A program made the translations under genes and the position numbers. DNA of 64,000 nt from Oscillospiraceae bacterium. Lineage in GTDB: Bacteria; Bacillota; Clostridia; Oscillospirales; Ruminococcaceae. The stretch is from the NCBI GenBank assembly GCA_900770195.1, contig CAAGJI010000082.1, positions 8,450 through 72,449 on the forward strand. Direction: 5' to 3'. The notes beneath the pieces were generated by a model. That model worked only from the letters and a program-made list of their open reading frames with translations, searched no databases and was not told the DNA's origin. Positions 53,504 to 62,959 of this stretch are shown piece by piece; position 1 is the stretch's first letter, and every line of letters begins with the position of its first letter.

Positions 53504-55906
53504 TTACTTAATATGCCAGATGTTGTTTTTGTATTCGTTAACAGCTCTGTCAGCTGAGAATATACCTGCACCTGCAATATTTTCAAGTGACATCTTTGTC
53601 CACTTTGTTTTGTCTTTGTAGATTTCAGATGATCTGTTCTGTGTTTCTCTGTATGAATCAAAGTCTGCAAGAACCATATATGGGTCTTTGTTTCTGAGTG
53701 AATTTGCAACTTCTTCAAATTTGCAGCCGTTAATTCCGTTATACATTCTGTCAATACATTCACGTACAATATCGTTGCAGTTGTAAATATCTTCAGGATT
53801 ATAACCGCTTGCTTTTCTTGCATTTACTTCTTCTGTCTTCATACCGAAAATAAATATGTTGTCATCACCAACAGCGTCTTTAATTTCAATGTTCGCACCG
53901 TCAAGTGTACCCATTGTAAGTGCACCATTAAGCATAAGTTTCATATTACCTGTACCTGATGCTTCTGTACCTGCAAGAGAAATCTGTTCTGAAATATCAC
54001 TTGCCGGCATAAGAAGTTCTGAGAGTGTTACTCTGTAATCTTCAAGGAAGTAAACTGAAAGCTTGTCGTTGATTCTTGGGTTCTTTCTTATTTCTTCTGA
54101 AAGTGCCCATATCATCTTGATTATCTGCTTTGCAAGATAATATCCCGGTGCTGCCTTTGAACCGAAAATATATGTCTTTGGAACAAAATCAGCGTTCGGA
54201 TTATTAAGAAGATAATTGTACTGTGCAAGTATGTTCATAACATTAAGATGCTGTCTTTTATATTCGTGAAGACGCTTAACCTGAACATCAAAAATACTGT
54301 CTGTGTTAAGAATTATATCACTCTTGTTTTTAACATACTTTGCAAATCTTTCCTTATTTTCTTTTTTAACTTTCTGGAGTTCAAGAAGAACAGCTGTATC
54401 ATCTTTATAATTTCTGAGCTTTGCAAGTTCTGCACCATCTTTAAGGAAACCGTCGCCGATTTTCTTTCTTAAAAGATTTGTAAGACCTGGGTTTGACTGA
54501 TAAAGCCATCTTCTGTATGCAATACCATTTGTTACATTCTTGAACTTTTCAGGTGTGTCAAGATATTCATCGTGGAATACACTTTCCTTGATAATTTCTG
54601 AATGAAGCTTTGATACACCGTTTACACTGTGTGAAGCAACAACACAAAGTGTTGCCATATGGATAACATTATCCTTGACAATAGACATTCTTGTTGTCTT
54701 GGCACTGTCTCCGCCTGTCTTTTGGAAGAGTTCTTCACAATAACGTCTGTTTATTTCAATGATAATCTGGAATATTCTTGGAATTATTTCCTTTACAAGA
54801 CCAACATCCCACTTTTCAAGTGCTTCAGCCATAACAGTATGGTTTGTGTATGCAAAAACATTTGTAACAATTCCCCATGCTTTTTCCCATCCATAGCCGC
54901 AGTCATCAAGAAGAACTCTCATAAGTTCAGGAATTGCAAGTGTCGGATGTGTATCGTTTATATGAATTGCAACCTTATCTGCAAGGTTGTCTACTGTACC
55001 GTAAACTTTCATATGATTGTTTACAATGTCACCTATTGCAGCACTGCAAAGGAAATACTGCTGACGAAGACGAAGTGCCTTACCCTGAATATGGTTATCA
55101 TTCGGATAAAGAACCTTTGAAATAGCATTCGCTGTTGAGTTAAGACCAAGTGCCTTTTCATAGTCGCCTTCATTAAACTTGCTCATATCAAAACTTGGTG
55201 CTTTTGCTGTCCAGAGTCTTAAAACTGAAACACCTTCACTGCCATAACCTGAAACATACATATCATATGGTATAGCCATAACTGTATTATAGTTTACGTG
55301 TGAAACGTGATGATAATTTTCTTCCCAGTATTCACGGAGTTCACCGTCAAAATGAACTTCTATTGCATCTTCAGGCTTAGGGTCAAGCCATACACTTCCG
55401 CCAGGAAGCCAGTTGTCAGGAAGTTCTGTCTGCCAGCCATCCTGTATTTTCTGTCTGAATATACCGTATTCGTAACAGATTGTATGACCCATTGCAGGGA
55501 TTTCCTGTGTTGCCATAGCGTCAAGATAGCAAGCTGCAAGTCTGCCAAGACCGCCGTTTCCAAGACCTGCATCAGGTTCGCATTCAAAAATGCTGTCAAG
55601 ATTAATATTGTATTCTTTAAGTATTGAACGAACATCATCTGCAAGTTCAAGGTTATAAAGAGATGTTTTCAGCGAACGTCCCATAAGGAATTCCATCGAA
55701 AGATAGTATATCTGTTTTCTACCTGTTGAATGAGTTTTGTTCTGGAATTTCTGTCTCTTTGTTTTGAGAAGATCAACCATCATTGAAGAAAGCACCTTGT
55801 AGATTTCATTATCAGTTGCATCTTTCGGAGTTGCATCATACTGAAGAGAAAGTCTTTCAAGGAAAGTTTTCTTCAGCTGTTCTTTAGTTAACTTTGTTTC
55901 AGACAT
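53504..55906 (-). CDS. glgP: Glycogen/starch phosphorylase
   Basis: 800 aa GT35 enzyme that releases glucose-1-phosphate from alpha-1,4-glucans. The PLP-lysine motif is EASGTGNMKLMLNGALT. N-terminal blocks include YYLSMEFLMGRSL and CEPDAGLGNGGLGRLAACY, and VFAYTNHTVMAEALEKW follows. Length typical. No signal peptide; it acts on intracellular glycogen or imported maltodextrin. Single gene with its own promoter, no glycogen-synthesis genes adjacent. Confidence 0.97.
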   Translation of the reverse strand: MSETKLTKEQLKKTFLERLSLQYDATPKDATDNEIYKVLSSMMVDLLKTKRQKFQNKTHSTGRKQIYYLSMEFLMGRSLKTSLYNLELADDVRSILKEYNINLDSIFECEPDAGLGNGGLGRLAACYLDAMATQEIPAMGHTICYEYGIFRQKIQDGWQTELPDNWLPGGSVWLDPKPEDAIEVHFDGELREYWEENYHHVSHVNYNTVMAIPYDMYVSGYGSEGVSVLRLWTAKAPSFDMSKFNEGDYEKALGLNSTANAISKVLYPNDNHIQGKALRLRQQYFLCSAAIGDIVNNHMKVYGTVDNLADKVAIHINDTHPTLAIPELMRVLLDDCGYGWEKAWGIVTNVFAYTNHTVMAEALEKWDVGLVKEIIPRIFQIIIEINRRYCEELFQKTGGDSAKTTRMSIVKDNVIHMATLCVVASHSVNGVSKLHSEIIKESVFHDEYLDTPEKFKNVTNGIAYRRWLYQSNPGLTNLLRKKIGDGFLKDGAELAKLRNYKDDTAVLLELQKVKKENKERFAKYVKNKSDIILNTDSIFDVQVKRLHEYKRQHLNVMNILAQYNYLLNNPNADFVPKTYIFGSKAAPGYYLAKQIIKMIWALSEEIRKNPRINDKLSVYFLEDYRVTLSELLMPASDISEQISLAGTEASGTGNMKLMLNGALTMGTLDGANIEIKDAVGDDNIFIFGMKTEEVNARKASGYNPEDIYNCNDIVRECIDRMYNGINGCKFEEVANSLRNKDPYMVLADFDSYRETQNRSSEIYKDKTKWTKMSLENIAGAGIFSADRAVNEYKNNIWHIK

Positions 55907-55940
55907 ATTAAGCTCCTTTATAAATATTTATATGTTTAAA

Positions 55941-55956
55941 AGCAGGTTTCCCTGCT
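55941..55956 (-). promoter_or_regulatory. Leader hairpin of glgP
   Basis: On the minus strand AGCAGG-GAAA-CCTGCT, then TTTT, lying between the promoter and the ribosome site. Short but GC-rich for this leader. Confidence 0.4.
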
Positions 55957-55979
55957 GCCTGCACAACACGTACACATAC

Positions 55980-56008
55980 ATTATACACTATAACACCAAA
56001 AATTTCAA
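55980..56008 (-). promoter_or_regulatory. Promoter of glgP
   Basis: Minus strand: TTGAAA (56008-56003), 17 bases, TATAAT (55985-55980). The rest of the glgP-rsmI gap, to 56184, is AT-rich with nothing clear. Confidence 0.7.
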
Positions 56009-56184
56009 TAGCTTTTTTATACAAATATTTCCTGCTCAACTTATCATATTGATTAAAAAATGTAAACTTTTTGAATTAAAAGAAAAAAAACGACCTATAT
56101 ATTATGCAAATTATACAATAAAATATGTCAATCAGAATTTACTATATACAAAACAAAGAAATTATAAAATTGTTTGAAAACCGC

Positions 56185-57018
56185 TTATTTTTCTTTGTGA
56201 TATTCAGAATAAAGGACGCTTTTTGATATTCCTGTTGATAAAGCAACTTCTTTACATGCCTGATTTGCTTTCATTCCGTCGGATATTTTTTCATTCACAA
56301 GCAAAAGTGCATCTTCAAGAGAAAATTCTTTTTTTTCTTCAGGTGCTTTTCCTTCGATAACAAGCACAAATTCCCCTCTTGGTGCATTTGTTTCATAATA
56401 TTTTTCAGCTTCTGAAACCGTCATTATTTTAACTTCTTCGTGAATTTTTGTAAGTTCCCTGCAAAAAGATATTTTTCTTTCTTCTCCGAAATATTCTTTG
56501 AAATCCACAAGAGTTTTTACAAGTTTATGCGGTGCTTCATAAAATACCATCGTTCTTTTTTCATCTTTCAAACTTTCAAGATGTGCTTTTCTTTCTTTTT
56601 TGTTCATCGAAAGAAATCCTTCAAAAGTAAATCTTGCTGTATGCTGACCCGAAACCGCAACAGCTGAAACGACAGCACTTGGACCCGGCACAACCGAAAC
56701 AGGTATATTTTTTTCATAGCACATTTTTACAAGCGGTTCTCCGGGGTCTGATATGCAAGGCATTCCTGCATCTGTTACTGCTGCACAGCTTTCTCCGCTT
56801 AAAAGTCTTGCAACAATCGATTCAAGAACATCTGCGGTGCTGTGTTCGTGATAACTTATAACTTCTTTTTTTATTTCATAATGATTAAGAAGTTTCCTTG
56901 TTACTCTTGTATCTTCCGCCGCAATAAAATCTGTTTCTTCAAGTGTTCTCAGCTGTCTTAAAGTTATATCTTCAAGATTTCCGATAGGTGTTCCCACAAC
57001 ATAAAGTGTTCCGCTCAT
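56185..57018 (-). CDS. rsmI: 16S rRNA 2'-O-ribose C1402 methyltransferase
   Basis: 277 aa. YVVGTPIGNLEDITLRQLR, AAEDTRVTRKLLNHY, and VPGPSAVVSAVAVSG form the tetrapyrrole-methylase-like SAM fold. The C-terminal ~50 residues carry the small RsmI helix-turn-helix domain. It follows the HAD-TrmN6 gene by 15 bases; the yabB (TrmN6)-rsmI pairing is conserved in Firmicutes. Confidence 0.95.
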   Translation of the reverse strand: MSGTLYVVGTPIGNLEDITLRQLRTLEETDFIAAEDTRVTRKLLNHYEIKKEVISYHEHSTADVLESIVARLLSGESCAAVTDAGMPCISDPGEPLVKMCYEKNIPVSVVPGPSAVVSAVAVSGQHTARFTFEGFLSMNKKERKAHLESLKDEKRTMVFYEAPHKLVKTLVDFKEYFGEERKISFCRELTKIHEEVKIMTVSEAEKYYETNAPRGEFVLVIEGKAPEEKKEFSLEDALLLVNEKISDGMKANQACKEVALSTGISKSVLYSEYHKEK

Positions 57019-57033
57019 TTTATTTTCCTGCTT

Positions 57034-58398
57034 TCATTTGTAAATTTCTTTCATTTCGTCTGTATATTCCATATTTTCATCATAAAGATAAAATGTTTTT
57101 TCAACTTCAAGAAAAGAACCGCCGTCCTTTCTTGCCTCAACAAGAAAAAGCCACGGTTTTGTAAGATGATTTTTTGAAATAAATCTTAATCTTTTGGGTT
57201 CAAGATGATGATTTTTCATAGAGGCTAAAACATCTGCAAGACGTTCTGTTCTGTTGCAAAGACAAAATGTTCCGCCTGATTTTAAAAGCCTGTATGCTGC
57301 CCTGCAAACGTCATCAATACTGCACATAATTTCGTGCCTTGCTATTTTCTGGCTTTCTATAACACTTTCATATCCAGCTTTATAGGCTTTATACGGCGGA
57401 TTGCACGTTACAACATCAAGTGAATTTATCGGTGCATTTTTCCACAAATCTTTCATATCCGCACATATCGGAATTATTTTTTCTTTTGTTATTCCGCTTT
57501 TTTTCATTCCGTATTCAAGCTGTTTTATTGCATCAGGCTGAATATCAACCGCATATGTTATCTGCGGTTTTTTTCTTTTCTGCCATATCAGCGGAATAAT
57601 TCCGCAACCTGTTCCAAGGTCGCAAACTCTTGATTTATGCTTTATATTTGCAAAATCCGCAAGCAAAAATGCATCTGTTCCAAATCTGTGATTTACGCTT
57701 TTGCAAACATATATTTCATCATTTAATTTTTCATATGTTGCATTGCAAAGTTCAAGATATGAAAGTATTTCAGGCATATTTTTTATGTAAACATCGCATT
57801 TTTTTTCTATTTCTTCTTTTAAATATTCAGATGTTTCATCATAAACTCCGCACACAAAAAAGCCTGCTTTTTTTGCTGTTTCAATGCTGTGGAGGGAATC
57901 TTCCGCAACTATGCACTTTGAAAAATCCGATATATTCATTATTTTTGCTGCTTCTATAAAAATATCAGGCGACTCTTTCCCTGCTGCAACTTCACGCTGT
58001 GTCAAAAGGAATTTCATTCTGTCATATATTTTGTGCCTTTTTAAAACAGCTTCCGCCATATCAGGATATGTTGCAGTCGCAACTCCATACGGTATATTAA
58101 GACTGTCAAGTTTGTCAAGTGTTTCAACAACACCTTTTTTCAGCGGTATATTTTCATAATATTCGTGACGCACAAGCTGCTGAATTTCTTCACTTATCTC
58201 CTGCCACGTCATTTGCGGAAAAAAATTATCCCTTAAATATTCAGATGACTCCTGTATCGTCATTTTTTTTACCGTTTCAGAAATATCTTCAGGCGGTACA
58301 GCATTATGTATTCTGAAAAATTTTCTGTCCACTTCGCTCCATACTTTCATCGAATCTATGAGTGTTCCGTCAAGGTCAAATATAATTCCTTCTGTCAT
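57034..58398 (-). CDS. Fusion of HAD phosphatase and TrmN6-type tRNA methyltransferase
   Basis: 454 aa in one uninterrupted frame. Residues 1-~212 are a HAD hydrolase: IIFDLDGTLIDS, GVATATYPD, and VAEDSLHSIETAKKAGF, as in beta-phosphoglucomutase-like enzymes. Residues ~220-454 are a YfiC/TrmN6 methyltransferase: HRFGTDAFLLADF, VCDLGTGCGIIPL (SAM site) and TCNPPYKA (NPPY catalytic motif), which makes m6A37 in tRNA-Val. AAAGGA precedes ATG 58398. A second start at the junction is not obvious, so it reads as a true fusion. It lies in an operon with tmcAL, the C39-like protease and rsmI. Confidence 0.85.
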   Translation of the reverse strand: MTEGIIFDLDGTLIDSMKVWSEVDRKFFRIHNAVPPEDISETVKKMTIQESSEYLRDNFFPQMTWQEISEEIQQLVRHEYYENIPLKKGVVETLDKLDSLNIPYGVATATYPDMAEAVLKRHKIYDRMKFLLTQREVAAGKESPDIFIEAAKIMNISDFSKCIVAEDSLHSIETAKKAGFFVCGVYDETSEYLKEEIEKKCDVYIKNMPEILSYLELCNATYEKLNDEIYVCKSVNHRFGTDAFLLADFANIKHKSRVCDLGTGCGIIPLIWQKRKKPQITYAVDIQPDAIKQLEYGMKKSGITKEKIIPICADMKDLWKNAPINSLDVVTCNPPYKAYKAGYESVIESQKIARHEIMCSIDDVCRAAYRLLKSGGTFCLCNRTERLADVLASMKNHHLEPKRLRFISKNHLTKPWLFLVEARKDGGSFLEVEKTFYLYDENMEYTDEMKEIYK

Positions 58399-58409
58399 AT
58401 GCTTCCTTT

Positions 58410-59234
58410 CTATTTGTAAAGCAGCACTGCCTGACTGCCCATTTCTTTGTATATCTCTTCAAATCTGTCCATTTCATACGTTGTATTACCTTCCATAGGA
58501 TCGCAAACTTCAACAGTGTTATCATTTTTGTTGTAACCGTTTATAACCATACAATGTTCATAACTTGGAAATTCAAATTTTGTTCCGTCCTCATTTGTCC
58601 AGTATGTTGTCCATGATGGTTCGTTAAGATTCATTGTGGACCAGATAACAACAGGATAACCCTGTGCAACACAAGCATATACCTTTTCAATACTGTTTCC
58701 GGAAATATCCGCTGCCTGCATTTTTTCCGGCTGTCTTGCCATATATTTTTCCGCTGCATCTTTTATAACAGGTGCATAACAGCCGAAAGCATTTGAGTCA
58801 TACGGTGTTCCAAGAAAAGCTTCATACATAGTGTATTCGCCTCCGCCTGACTCCTTGTGCAAATAATTGTCTGCAAGGTCGCACTTGTCAACATCATATC
58901 CCCAGTAGTTCAGAACAGTAGTCAGAGATGTTATTTCACAACCTGTTGGCAATTCAGGATTTTGCAAAACCGCTTCAATATTTATATTGTGTGATGAAGG
59001 AACATCACCGCTTAAAATTATTTCAAGAGGGTCTTTTGTTTCGCTTTCTGTTTCAGTTGTCTGCGTGATTTGAACCGTTGCACTTACATCAGCTGTACCG
59101 CTTTTGTCCCTGAATTTCCACGCAAGCACAACAGTTGCCACACAAATTATCAAAAGAACAAATAAAAGACAACCTCCGTTATTTTTCTTTTTGCTTCCTG
59201 AATCTTCTTTTCCGCCTGATTTATGATTATCCAT
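58410..59234 (-). CDS. Membrane-anchored C39-like cysteine peptidase
   Basis: 274 aa. A polar, Lys/Gly-rich N-terminus, one membrane helix (~21-40), a Thr/Glu linker, then a C39_2-type (PF13529-like) domain at ~85-274. Catalytic candidates are Cys in PTGCEITSL, His in YEHCMVINGY and Asp in EVCDPMEG. It should face outside the cell, substrate unknown. It starts 2 bases past the tmcAL stop. It is the only surface protein in an operon of RNA-modification genes. Confidence 0.85.
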   Translation of the reverse strand: MDNHKSGGKEDSGSKKKNNGGCLLFVLLIICVATVVLAWKFRDKSGTADVSATVQITQTTETESETKDPLEIILSGDVPSSHNINIEAVLQNPELPTGCEITSLTTVLNYWGYDVDKCDLADNYLHKESGGGEYTMYEAFLGTPYDSNAFGCYAPVIKDAAEKYMARQPEKMQAADISGNSIEKVYACVAQGYPVVIWSTMNLNEPSWTTYWTNEDGTKFEFPSYEHCMVINGYNKNDNTVEVCDPMEGNTTYEMDRFEEIYKEMGSQAVLLYK

Positions 59235-59236
59235 TT

Positions 59237-60472
59237 TTACTTTGAATTCTCCCTGATAGAAATTTTTTGGCTGTACGCCATGCTTCCCTTAAATTTTTTC
59301 TCAAGTCCCAAAGTATATAACGCATATGCTTTCGCATCTTTTATTGCAAGGCTTTTTGCTTTTTCATTTACATTTTCAAGTTTTGCAAGAGATGTTGAAA
59401 ACGGTATTGATGAATTTTTCTTTACCTCTTTCAAAATTTCTGTTCCCTTTTTATTGAACGCAAGTATTTTGCCGTATTGCGGTAAAATATGTGCTGTTTC
59501 ACTGTTTATCCCAAGTGCAAGACTTAAAATATGACGCTTTATTCTTGCCATAGGATAACGTTTTGTTTTAACTGAATCAAGATAAATATCAAGGCTTTCA
59601 GCATCTTTATATTTCATCATCCTTTCGGCAAGTCCCTGCCTGCCAATTTCATTTATTGCCAAAAAATCGGAAATATCCGACATTCTTAGTTTGTAAAGCA
59701 ATGCCTGTTCAATTCCATTTGAAAAAAATCTGCCTTCTTTACATTCTCTTTTAAAAATTTTGTATGCAGCTTTCGGCATATAATTTTCAAGTTCTGAAAT
59801 CTTGTTTTCAGCTATTAATTTTCTTATAAATGAGGCACTTACTCTTCCGCTTTTGTCCGCTTCCAAACTGTCGTGCGACGAACCGTTTCTCTTTATGAAA
59901 TATGGTTTTATTTTTGAATTTAATTTATCAAGCGACATAATATAATTGAGTGCAAGCACGTTATTACCGTCAGATAAAAAATTCATATCGCAACCCGATA
60001 TTTCTTCTGTTGTTTTCTGTAAAGCAACAGGATAAGGCATTCCTTTTTCCATTTTCTCATTTATTTTTTCGCATTCGTTTTCAGTAGCATACAAAATTAT
60101 ATCATAGGCTTTTTTAAATTCTTCTTCGCTGCATTCCGCACCAAATCCAAGCAAGTCAACACAACCTGAAAATTCTGCAATTGCCACTGAACCCATTGCA
60201 AAATTTTCCGCACTCGAAAGCGAATAGCAGACAGGCAATTCAACAACAAGATCCGCACCGCTTTCAACTGCCATTTCTGCCCTTGCATAGGGTGTTAAAC
60301 AGGCTGCTTCTCCTCTTTGAACAAAACAACCGCTCATTATGCAAACAATATGCGTTGCACCTGCTTCACGCAACTTTTTTATACAGTATTCGTGTCCGTT
60401 ATGGAATGGATTAAACTCGCTTATAACCGCTCCGACTATTATACTGTCTTTTTCTTTGTGCATTTCTTCCAA
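59237..60472 (-). CDS. tmcAL: tRNA(Met) cytidine acetate ligase
   Basis: 411 aa nucleotidyltransferase-like enzyme (formerly YlbM) making ac4C34 of elongator tRNA-Met from acetate and ATP. GAVISEFNPFHNGHEYCI is the nucleotide site; SGCFVQRGEAACLTPYARAEM and the GRVSASFIRKLI block follow. TTG 60472 lies about 6 bases after GAGGTGG and is taken as the start; ATG 60463 is an alternative. It is divergent from ackA, whose product interconverts acetate and acetyl-phosphate. Confidence 0.93.
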   Translation of the reverse strand: MEEMHKEKDSIIVGAVISEFNPFHNGHEYCIKKLREAGATHIVCIMSGCFVQRGEAACLTPYARAEMAVESGADLVVELPVCYSLSSAENFAMGSVAIAEFSGCVDLLGFGAECSEEEFKKAYDIILYATENECEKINEKMEKGMPYPVALQKTTEEISGCDMNFLSDGNNVLALNYIMSLDKLNSKIKPYFIKRNGSSHDSLEADKSGRVSASFIRKLIAENKISELENYMPKAAYKIFKRECKEGRFFSNGIEQALLYKLRMSDISDFLAINEIGRQGLAERMMKYKDAESLDIYLDSVKTKRYPMARIKRHILSLALGINSETAHILPQYGKILAFNKKGTEILKEVKKNSSIPFSTSLAKLENVNEKAKSLAIKDAKAYALYTLGLEKKFKGSMAYSQKISIRENSK

Positions 60473-60494
60473 AAAACCACCTCTTTTCCAATTG

Positions 60495-60522
60495 TTTATA
60501 CATTTTTTATTACTATTTACAA
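60495..60522 (-). promoter_or_regulatory. Promoter of the tmcAL operon
   Basis: Minus strand: TTGTAA (60522-60517), 16 bases, TATAAA (60500-60495). Confidence 0.55.
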
Positions 60523-60530
60523 GAAATCTA

Positions 60531-60558
60531 TTGATTTTTCGCCAAAAAGGTATATAAT
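60531..60558 (+). promoter_or_regulatory. Promoter of ackA
   Basis: TTGATT (60531-60536), 16 bases, TATAAT (60553-60558), 37 bases before the ATG. Confidence 0.65.
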
Positions 60559-60595
60559 TATTAATGTACTATTTTGAAAGGATTGGATAAACTAT

Positions 60596-61801
60596 ATGTT
60601 AATCTTAGTTGTTAATGCAGGAAGTTCATCATTAAAATATCAGCTTCTTGACATGGAAACAGAAAAATTTATTGCAAAAGGAAACTGTGACAGAATCGGT
60701 ATTGACGGCCATGTTTCATACAAAACAAACGACGGCAGATCATATGATGCTGACTGTTCTTTCCCTACTCACACAGAAGCTTTTGAAAAGGTTGTTGAAC
60801 TTCTCACAACTGGCGATACAAAAGTAATCGACAATGTAAACGAAATTTCTGCTGTTGGTCACAGAATCGTGCAGGGCGGCGAAATTTTCGACAAGGCTAC
60901 TCTTATTACAGATGACGTTCTTGAAAAGATTGAAGAACTTAAATCTCTTGCACCTGTACATAATCACGCTCATTACCTTGCTATTAAGGCAAGCAGGGAA
61001 GTATTTGACCCAAGCGTTCCTCAGGTTGCAGTATTTGATACATCTTTCCACCAGACAATTCCAAAGAAAGCTTATATCTATGGCTTCCCTTATGAAGACT
61101 ATGAAAAATATCACGTAAGAAAATACGGTTTCCACGGTACTTCACACAGATTTGTTTCTGCTGCACTTGCAGAGGCTATGGGTAAAGACCCTAAGGACCT
61201 TAAAATCATTTCATGTCACCTTGGAAACGGTTCATCAATAACAGCTGTTGACGGCGGTAAATCTGTTGATACAACAATGGGTCTTACTCCTCTTGATGGT
61301 GTTCTTATGGGTACAAGATGCGGTAACGTTGACCCTTCAACAGTTACATTCCTTCAGAAAGCTCATAATTTCACAGCTGATGAAATGGACGCTTACATGA
61401 ACAAAAAATCAGGTCTTGTTGGTATTTCAGGCGTTTCTTCTGATATGAGAGATTTAACAGCAGCTGCTGAATCAGGAAACGAAAGAGCAAAACTCGCTAA
61501 GGAAATCCTCATTTACGATATAAAGAAAGACATCGGTGCACTTGCTGCTGCTATGGGCGGTGTTGATGCTGTTTTATTCACAGGCGGTATCGGTGAAAAC
61601 GATGGTTCTGTTCGTAAGGAAGTTTGCGACGGTCTTGAATTCCTTGGAATTAAGCTTAAAGACGGTTCTGAAAAAGTAAGAGGCGAACTTGCTAAAATCT
61701 CAGCTGATGATGCTAAGGTTGAAGTATGGGTTGTTCCTACAAATGAAGAACTTCTTATCGCAAGAGATACAAAAAAACTTTGCGAAGAACTTAAAAAGTA
61801 A
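60596..61801 (+). CDS. ackA: Acetate kinase
   Basis: 401 aa. It converts acetyl-phosphate to acetate with ATP gain, the main energy-yielding end of fermentation. VVNAGSSSLKYQLLD, GHRIVQGGEIFDKA, AVFDTSFHQTIP, FHGTSHRFV, SCHLGNGSSITAV and the FTGGIGEND block are all present. It has no pta beside it. Its codons are visibly richer in C/G-ending choices than the neighbours (similar to the ribosomal genes), which fits high expression. Confidence 0.97.
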   Translation: MLILVVNAGSSSLKYQLLDMETEKFIAKGNCDRIGIDGHVSYKTNDGRSYDADCSFPTHTEAFEKVVELLTTGDTKVIDNVNEISAVGHRIVQGGEIFDKATLITDDVLEKIEELKSLAPVHNHAHYLAIKASREVFDPSVPQVAVFDTSFHQTIPKKAYIYGFPYEDYEKYHVRKYGFHGTSHRFVSAALAEAMGKDPKDLKIISCHLGNGSSITAVDGGKSVDTTMGLTPLDGVLMGTRCGNVDPSTVTFLQKAHNFTADEMDAYMNKKSGLVGISGVSSDMRDLTAAAESGNERAKLAKEILIYDIKKDIGALAAAMGGVDAVLFTGGIGENDGSVRKEVCDGLEFLGIKLKDGSEKVRGELAKISADDAKVEVWVVPTNEELLIARDTKKLCEELKK

Positions 61802-61820
61802 TTCAATAAAATTATTATGT

Positions 61821-61846
61821 GGGCTGCTTTATGCAGTCCCTTTTTA
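61821..61846 (+). terminator. Terminator of ackA
   Basis: GGGCTGC pairs with GCAGTCCC (one bulge), then TTTTT. 19 bases after the stop. Confidence 0.7.
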
Positions 61847-61859
61847 TAATTAATATATT

Positions 61860-62063
61860 TTATTTTACACGCTTTACTTTTGTTTTTTTGCCATCAGGTG
61901 TTTCTATATAAGTATTTTCAAGATTGCCAATAAGACTTCTTCTTACCGCAGCCCTGTACTCATCTCTGAGTTTTTGCTGTTCTTTTTTTTCATCTTCTGT
62001 TAATCCTTCTGAACGTGACTTTCTTGCAAGTTCATTTATTCGCTGTATTTTTTCTTCTGTCAT
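61860..62063 (-). CDS. DUF896 (YnzC-like) small protein
   Basis: 67 aa, helical and charged. IQRINELARKSRSEGLT, then the KLRDEYRAAVRRSLIGNLEN core, and a basic C-terminus. UPF0291/YnzC-type. Function unclear; relatives are in SOS or translation contexts. AGGAG precedes ATG 62063. Confidence 0.88.
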   Translation of the reverse strand: MTEEKIQRINELARKSRSEGLTEDEKKEQQKLRDEYRAAVRRSLIGNLENTYIETPDGKKTKVKRVK

Positions 62064-62118
62064 TTATATTATTCTCCTTTTTTTATTATCTTAATTATAT
62101 CACATTTTATACTTAAAA

Positions 62119-62943
62119 TCAATCTTTTTTAAGAATATAGTATTCTATTTCTGCTGTTGTATCAAGCACAGGTGTATTATATAATTTCTGACGGTTTTCT
62201 TCTTTGACTTTCCAATAATGCGGTGTCATCATCAAAAGATTTTTCATATCGTTTCCGTCTGTCATATGTATATTAAATTTTATATCCCTTTTTTCAAGCA
62301 ATTTGTAATTTTCAGGAAGAACAGTAGGTGAATATCTTTCGTGAATTTCAGGATATATTATTTTTCTCATTTCCAGCAAATGTGAAAGCCCTGCCCTTAC
62401 AAGCACAAGTATTCCGTTATCTTTTATTATTCTGTCTGTTTCGGTTTCTGTTACATTTGCAAACATTGAAAGAACTATATCGCAACTTTTATCCTGCATT
62501 GGAACATCTGCAACATTTGCAACCATCCAATTGACATCATCATATTTTTTTGATGCAGTTCTGACTGCATATTTCGATAAATCAAAGCCATAACATTCAG
62601 TTTTTTTACCTATTTTTTCAAGATATTTCTGCAAGTGTCCAAGATAATATCCCTCTCCGCAACCCATATCAAGTATAATACTTTCTGATAAATCCGACAT
62701 ATATTTTTCGGCTATTTTGCAAAGTTCTTCAAGAACGGGTTTATAAAATTCCTTGTCAAGGAAATTTCTTCTTGATGAAATCATTTCTTTTGAATCACCG
62801 CTGTCAGATTTTCCATGTATACAAAGATTAACATAACCCTCTTTTGCAATATCAAAACAATGCTTTCCGCAAGTTAAAATATTTTCCTTCTCAAAAAGAA
62901 TCTTCCCGCAATTCGGGCATTTTAAATGTTTTGCATCTTTCAT
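62119..62943 (-). CDS. RlmA-type rRNA guanine-N1 methyltransferase
   Basis: 274 aa. The N-terminal zinc finger has CPNCGKILFEKENILTCG plus CGKHCFD ligands. SRRNFLDKEFY and ILDMGCGEGYYLGHL (SAM motif I) follow, as in RlmA(I/II), which methylates 23S G745 or G748 (tylosin/mycinamicin contact). ATG 62943 has AAGGAG upstream. It follows the OGG1-like gene by 16 bases, one operon. Confidence 0.85.
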   Translation of the reverse strand: MKDAKHLKCPNCGKILFEKENILTCGKHCFDIAKEGYVNLCIHGKSDSGDSKEMISSRRNFLDKEFYKPVLEELCKIAEKYMSDLSESIILDMGCGEGYYLGHLQKYLEKIGKKTECYGFDLSKYAVRTASKKYDDVNWMVANVADVPMQDKSCDIVLSMFANVTETETDRIIKDNGILVLVRAGLSHLLEMRKIIYPEIHERYSPTVLPENYKLLEKRDIKFNIHMTDGNDMKNLLMMTPHYWKVKEENRQKLYNTPVLDTTAEIEYYILKKD

Positions 62944-62959
62944 TTTGTAACTCCTTATT

